From Sisyra terminalis (Eukaryota > Arthropoda > Insecta > Neuroptera > Sisyridae): a stretch of 64,000 bases of DNA. The stretch is from NCBI GenBank assembly GCA_958496175.1, contig OY292276.1, positions 17,626,001 to 17,690,000 on the forward strand, read 5' to 3'. Positions 59,801-64,000 of this stretch are shown here, piece after piece. The notes under the pieces are model-generated. The model was given only the letters and a program-made list of their open reading frames with translations. It made no database searches and was not told the origin of the DNA. The stretch's first letter is position 1. Each line of letters starts with the position of its first letter. Both the position numbers and the translations under genes were made by a program.

Positions 59801-60366
59801 TGGTGAATGTTAACGTAAATCAATTTTATTGGTGAAAGATCAATTATTGGGTTTAAAAGCTTAGTTTAAGGACATTCATCGTTGTTCAGAATTTATAAGA
59901 TTGGCTTATAAGAAAAAAATGACTTTGAAATAAAACATTTTCACAATTTTATTCAGAGGCAAAAAATTCAACTTACACTTTCGGATTTGATATCATTAAA
60001 GCTATGATCATCATGTTGTGATTCATTGGGAGGATCTTCATCCCAATCGCTAGGATCATCCGGTAAAACAGCTTCTTCAGAAAAAGATTCTCTTTTACTA
60101 CCGCTGTCGCTTAAATTCGCTACTTTTGGCGTGGGAAATGACTGTGTATCGTAATCATCAATAGGCGGTCGTCCTCGTTTTCTTTTATTTGATGTTTCTT
60201 GGTCTGAACTGCTATCCATAACCGTTGATACTTGAGGTAATACCGATTGAATGCCATTAAGTCCTGATGTGGAGTCATTGCAGGAGTCATCGTCACGCCA
60301 AGAAACTTCGGCTAGCCCTTTTATACGCAATTCTTCCGCAGTTTTTAATAACGTCGCCAAATGGCA
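53822..60366 (-). CDS. lov: BTB-Psq transcription factor, last three coding exons (jim lovell-like)
   Basis: Exons 60366-59977, 57228-56849 and 54245-53822 (1194 nt, 397 residues plus stop) join in frame at GT..AG sites; introns of 2748 and 2603 bp. The first exon opens with LLKTAEELRIKGLAEV, the segment that follows BTB/POZ domains in insect BTB factors, then an AT-hook-like KRKRGRPP and an acidic Ser/Asp tail. The second exon has a Psq-type helix-turn-helix: RRVMEAIKSKELEMKSAAEL and GVSYGTLYGRYRDAYG. The third has a second similar HTH (DILAKLQRKEMTLFRAAEQL, VTPQTLSNYL) and an acidic end. A nuclear DNA-binding regulator is expected. The BTB exon must lie right of 60366, probably beyond the window. 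The jim lovell assignment rests on my memory of the HTH; other BTB-Psq members (bab, psq, rib) are less likely. Confidence 0.82.
55515..55774. mobile_element. hAT-like MITE (260 bp) in an intron of the BTB-Psq gene
   Basis: Ends CAAAGGCGGATTTAGG and, on the other strand, CAAGGGCGGATTCAGG. Flanking octamers GCTCTTAG (55507-55514) and GCTCTTAA (55775-55782) agree at 7 of 8. Subterminal GGGCAC..GTGCCCC blocks repeat at both ends, and the left end has a 13-bp G run. Non-coding. Confidence 0.82.
58214..59100 (+). pseudogene. Dead mariner transposon, internally deleted, in an intron
   Basis: Terminal repeats GGTTGTCATGAAAGTTCTGA at the left and its reverse complement (with G to A changes) at the right bound about 887 bp, shorter than the ~1.3 kb usual for mariner. 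The plus strand starts with an ATG-led MSNKQFRK remnant near 58397, later FLDRIVT then a stop where the catalytic Asp of the DEKW-type motif belongs (near 58791), YEKWILYDN, and MIHYNILQPGQTLTAKFYC near 58932-58990. Frameshifts, stops and an internal deletion make it inactive. Inserted in the 2.7-kb intron of the BTB-Psq gene. Confidence 0.88.
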
Positions 60367-60369
60367 CTG

Positions 60370-63300
60370 AAATTAAACAAAATAAAAAAAAATTAATTGA
60401 AAACTTCAGACAATGGCAGTGGACAAAAAGTAATAAATTTAATTCTTTTGCAGTTTTTGTGATAAGCAAAAAATCGAAAATATGTAGAATAGTAAGTGCA
60501 ACGGCCGCATTATGTTTTAACGTCATTTTTCTCACAAGAACCGTGCAATACAATCGTTGTTTTTTTAAAATTCTTTAAGTGCATCCACCAATGAGAAACT
60601 TGATTGCATATTAATAATATTAAATCATTAGCGATTCGAAACGGCATTTGTACAATACAAAATGAAATTATTTTTTTGTAAAATAAAATAGAAACAATTA
60701 AGTACACGTTGAACTGATAATATGAAATTTATGAAAATATAAAATCTAATTAGGCATGTTTAATATATGCAAATATAGTTGAATCATTTATTTAAAAGTA
60801 CTATAAAATACGATCAGATCAAGTGCAGTCGGAATTTTTCAAAAAACCGATCTGTCTATAAATTTTGTACCATATTTTTTTCATTTTAATTAAAATTCTT
60901 TTATTCGAAAGAAGATTGTGATTTTTTGGAGTAGACAAAGTCCTTCGTTTTGCACTGTTTCAATACATTTTTGGATACATTTATTTTCGAAACCGGTTTA
61001 ATCTCTTTCTTTTTGAAATCAATTTAAAATTGTAGTTCAAGCGCATCTTGATAAAAATTACTTCAGTAAGGGAAAAAAACGCATTTTTTTATATCTTTTA
61101 GTGTTGAATCAAAAAATTCTTTTAATAGGTGTATATTGATGAAAACAAAACACAAAAGAATCTGTCTGTAGTTCTTTGATAGCTTTAATGAATAGAAAGC
61201 GAAGGATATTAAACCTTTGAGACAATGATTTTCATTTTTCTATAAAATATACGTTGGAAAAAATCGTTCTTTAGATTGGTTTCTTTTACACAAAAAAAAT
61301 AAATATATCTATGAACACAGTGCAATTGCACATTGTTTGCATTTCATTGCTTTTGCAGTGTTTTTTATTTTTATTTTTTAACTCGTTAGCGTTAAAAATA
61401 ATTCAATAGTTGTCTTATTATTTTATCTGAAACCATCTTTTTGTTCGATAATATTTCACAGACACGAATACGATACTTTGTTTCGAATAAATTCAAACAA
61501 ATTGCAGTCACAATAGAAAATAAAAAGAAATAGTTATGATTTAAAAAAAACACTTAGAAATATTATCTTACATATGCAATAAAAATATAAATAATAATTT
61601 AGTAGCTTTGTAAGTAAAAAATTTATAATCTTTTTAATGAAACACAAAATAATTAATTAATTGGATATTTACATTGACTTATAAATTCTTAGTAGGTATT
61701 CAGTACCAAGAAGCAAATACTACACCAAAATGATAAAAAAATTGGATACAATTTTCTTTTTATCTGTTTATATATGAAGAACTATTTATTGCCAAATTAT
61801 TATTTATTATAAAGCTTTATTTTTATATACTACTTATATATTAATGTTTCACATTATTCTTAGCATTGATATTATTATTATAGATTATTATTATCATTCT
61901 TATTGTTATTGTTGATTGTTTCTATGATTGTTGTTATTGCTATAAGAATTACTATTATTGTTATTGTTGCTATTGATTGTTAAAAATATTTGTACTTATA
62001 CAGCACTAATCTACTGGGACTAGTGCTTACATGTAATTGTCTATGGATTGAATGCACTTATTGCAACCCTATGCAGATTGTGCAATTTATTTGAAAATAA
62101 ATAAAAAATATGAAGAAAACTCAACAACACCGAGCACTACTATACTAGTTGAAACTAATTTTATATTATAGCACAAAAATTTTAATGCTATTTCCGTATT
62201 TTGTTTACAAACAGTCGTTATCATTTTTGTAAGGTCATTTTTTTTCTTTCTTTTTAAATAATATTGATATTCAACCCAATTTTTAGATCTTTGGAATAAA
62301 CGTATTGCGATCAAAAAACAATTCTGAGAATAATGGTTTTCTGGCAATAGTAATCCTGTCAATCCTCGAATAATTCAATAGTTCCAGAAAGTGGTATTCT
62401 AGTACGGTTTGTCGTTTAAAATACAGTACACTATTCATTTGTATAGGTCAATGAGGAAAACCCTTGATTTCTAGATTCCTGTTCGGATGGAACAGAAGCC
62501 CCTACCATAGTCAATTATTTGAAAGCAATTTTATAAAGCTTTGGAAATTGAACTTATAGATCACTCCAGATTTCCAAGAAATTCTCGTTGAATTTTCTTC
62601 TTATAGGACCACGTAAACCTATAGAGTATGGACCATTCATTTCTACCACAAGGTTCCATTATTTACACACAAGGTCCACTGTTTGTTAATGACATTCATT
62701 AAATCCTAAAATAATTCAGAAAATTAAAAAGTTTTTGGCATTAATTATAAGGTAGCGTTTTTTTTATTAAATTGATGAATTTTTTGAAGTCGATGCATCG
62801 AATAAAAAAACTATGTAAAAATATCGAATCAATCCGATGTATCGTTTGGTAAAAATCGTGTAAATTCAATGCATCGATGTTTAGTGAATACTCGTATTGT
62901 ACAAATTTAAATGAAAAATTGTAGCCTCAAAATTAACGAGAACTTTAATGTGATATTGTATAATTCGCTAGAAAAAAAAAACAAATTATTTTATAATAAG
63001 AAACATCGTTTTCTCACTTATGATGTAATAATAAATGTCATCAATTTATGATTTTTATGCAATCTGGAATTGTATTTTACATATGCATATAGTGATCGTA
63101 AAATTCTAACTACATAGTCGAAGAAAATAAAGATAATTCAATTATTAGAATGTTGAAGGAGCTAAATATTTAAAGACTTTTTTAATTAGTGCAAAAATTG
63201 TTGAAAGATATTATTATTTTGATTAAATTGATTTATAAATTAAAAACCGAATAAGAATATAAAAAAAATCATTAGACATTAGAACAGAACAAAAATAAGA

Positions 63301-64000
63301 AAAGAATGACACGATAAATGCTTTCCAAGTCTCAAAAACCTTTTTTCTTAAAAAAAATAATTAAAAATTTAATTCTGGCGCACACTGAACGATGTTAATT
63401 AAATTCTCAGTTAGTAGTTGGAACATGGAATTTTATTTCAAATTAAAATACAAAAACCACTTAAATGCAAGTAAGGAGGTGAATAAACTCAAAAACAGAA
63501 ATTTTATAATTAATTTGAAAACTAATTGTTAATTACTTATTTTACTACATTTCGTGGAGACCACAAATGAAATATAATTTGATAATAAAAAAAAAAGGAA
63601 AAATAAATAAAACCTATTTTACAATAAATTCACAGTCTTAATCTTTATTATTTAGTTTTCAGCGTGAAAAGAGGACTTTTAAAAAATCCATATCTAAATA
63701 ATAAAAATTTAAAGAGAGAATTTGTGATGTTTGTTCCATAAATATAAATATCATTAATATTTTTTGATTGTATTACATACAACTCTTATCAATGTATAAA
63801 TCTTGTTTCATTTTGAAATTAATTGATTTTTTTTAATCTATAGACCCGAATTTCATATCGAGGTTTTATAAAAAAAGAAATAATGAAAAATAAAATTCAA
63901 AATACGTAAAAAAATAATACTCTTATCATTAATATTGACATGGAAAATATTTTTTTCTGAATTATTGAAAGGAATATTATATATTTATTTTTTTCAAATT
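60370..64000. other. Intronic DNA upstream of the first visible BTB-Psq exon
   Basis: No BTB-domain exon was found in this stretch on the minus strand, so it is most likely one large intron continuing past the window edge. It contains a degenerate ATT/GTT-type trinucleotide tract at 61865-61985 and otherwise only AT-rich sequence. The open frames at 60267-60578, 60293-60553 and 62087-62362 show no domains. Confidence 0.5.

Noticed and set aside
61860..61990. ATT/GTT-rich tract, considered as a microsatellite of interest
   Set aside because: Degenerate low-complexity sequence, ordinary for this genome.
1..64000. CRISPR arrays, bacterial operons, tRNA or rRNA genes
   Set aside because: The tandem arrays have long units without spacer/repeat structure, the genes are spliced, and no cloverleaf or rRNA core was seen.

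Overview
The window looks like AT-rich nuclear DNA from an insect. Evidence: spliced genes with GT..AG introns, polyadenylation signals, insect-type gene families (Nanos zinc fingers, clip-domain serine protease homologs of the prophenoloxidase-activating-factor type, a BTB-Psq transcription factor resembling Drosophila jim lovell) and a dense eukaryotic transposon load (Copia, LINE, mariner, hAT MITEs, tRNA-derived SINEs). I cannot name the order or species. All exon joins are read by eye from splice consensus and frame continuity.

Layout. 1-6.2 kb: AT-rich, with a ~335-bp tandem repeat (3.7-5.0 kb) and reverse-orientation copies of it (2.2-2.6 kb). 6.3-6.7 kb: intronless nanos-type gene (minus). 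7.1-9.1 kb: two hAT-like MITEs. 10.3-15 kb: five-coding-exon clip-domain serine protease homolog, SPH-1 (minus). 12.5-13.1 kb: TIR element inside its intron. 15.7-16.9 kb: 201-bp tandem duplication and a SINE-like piece. 21-22 kb: decayed LINE reverse transcriptase. 24.4 kb: hAT MITE with a perfect 8-bp target duplication. 25.5-29.2 kb: second homolog, SPH-2 (minus), with only two coding exons, a distant 5' UTR exon and a readable TATA/Inr promoter. 27.6 and 30.1-30.5 kb: two fold-back elements, the second carrying a hammerhead-like motif in each arm. 30.5-31.85 kb: two tRNA-derived SINEs in opposite orientation. 32.68-37.79 kb: nearly complete, recently inserted, broken Copia element (minus). 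39.8-40.4 kb: Tigger-like remnant. 41.57-42.11 kb: second nanos-type gene (plus, one intron). 43.7-44.4 kb: secreted clip-domain-only gene (plus). 45.9-47.1 kb: inverted repeats related to those at 3-5 kb. 53.8-60.4 kb: last three coding exons of the BTB-Psq factor (minus); its BTB exon lies beyond the right edge, and its introns hold a hAT MITE and a dead mariner.

Biology. SPH-1, SPH-2 and the clip-only gene share one intron position inside the clip domain, so they are one family in three states: many introns, catalytic-domain introns absent, protease domain absent. Both SPHs have Gly in place of the catalytic Ser, so they should be inactive cofactors of extracellular (melanization-type) cascades. 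The two nanos-type genes differ in the same way, one with an intron and one without. No prokaryotic-style operon, CRISPR array or tRNA gene was seen.
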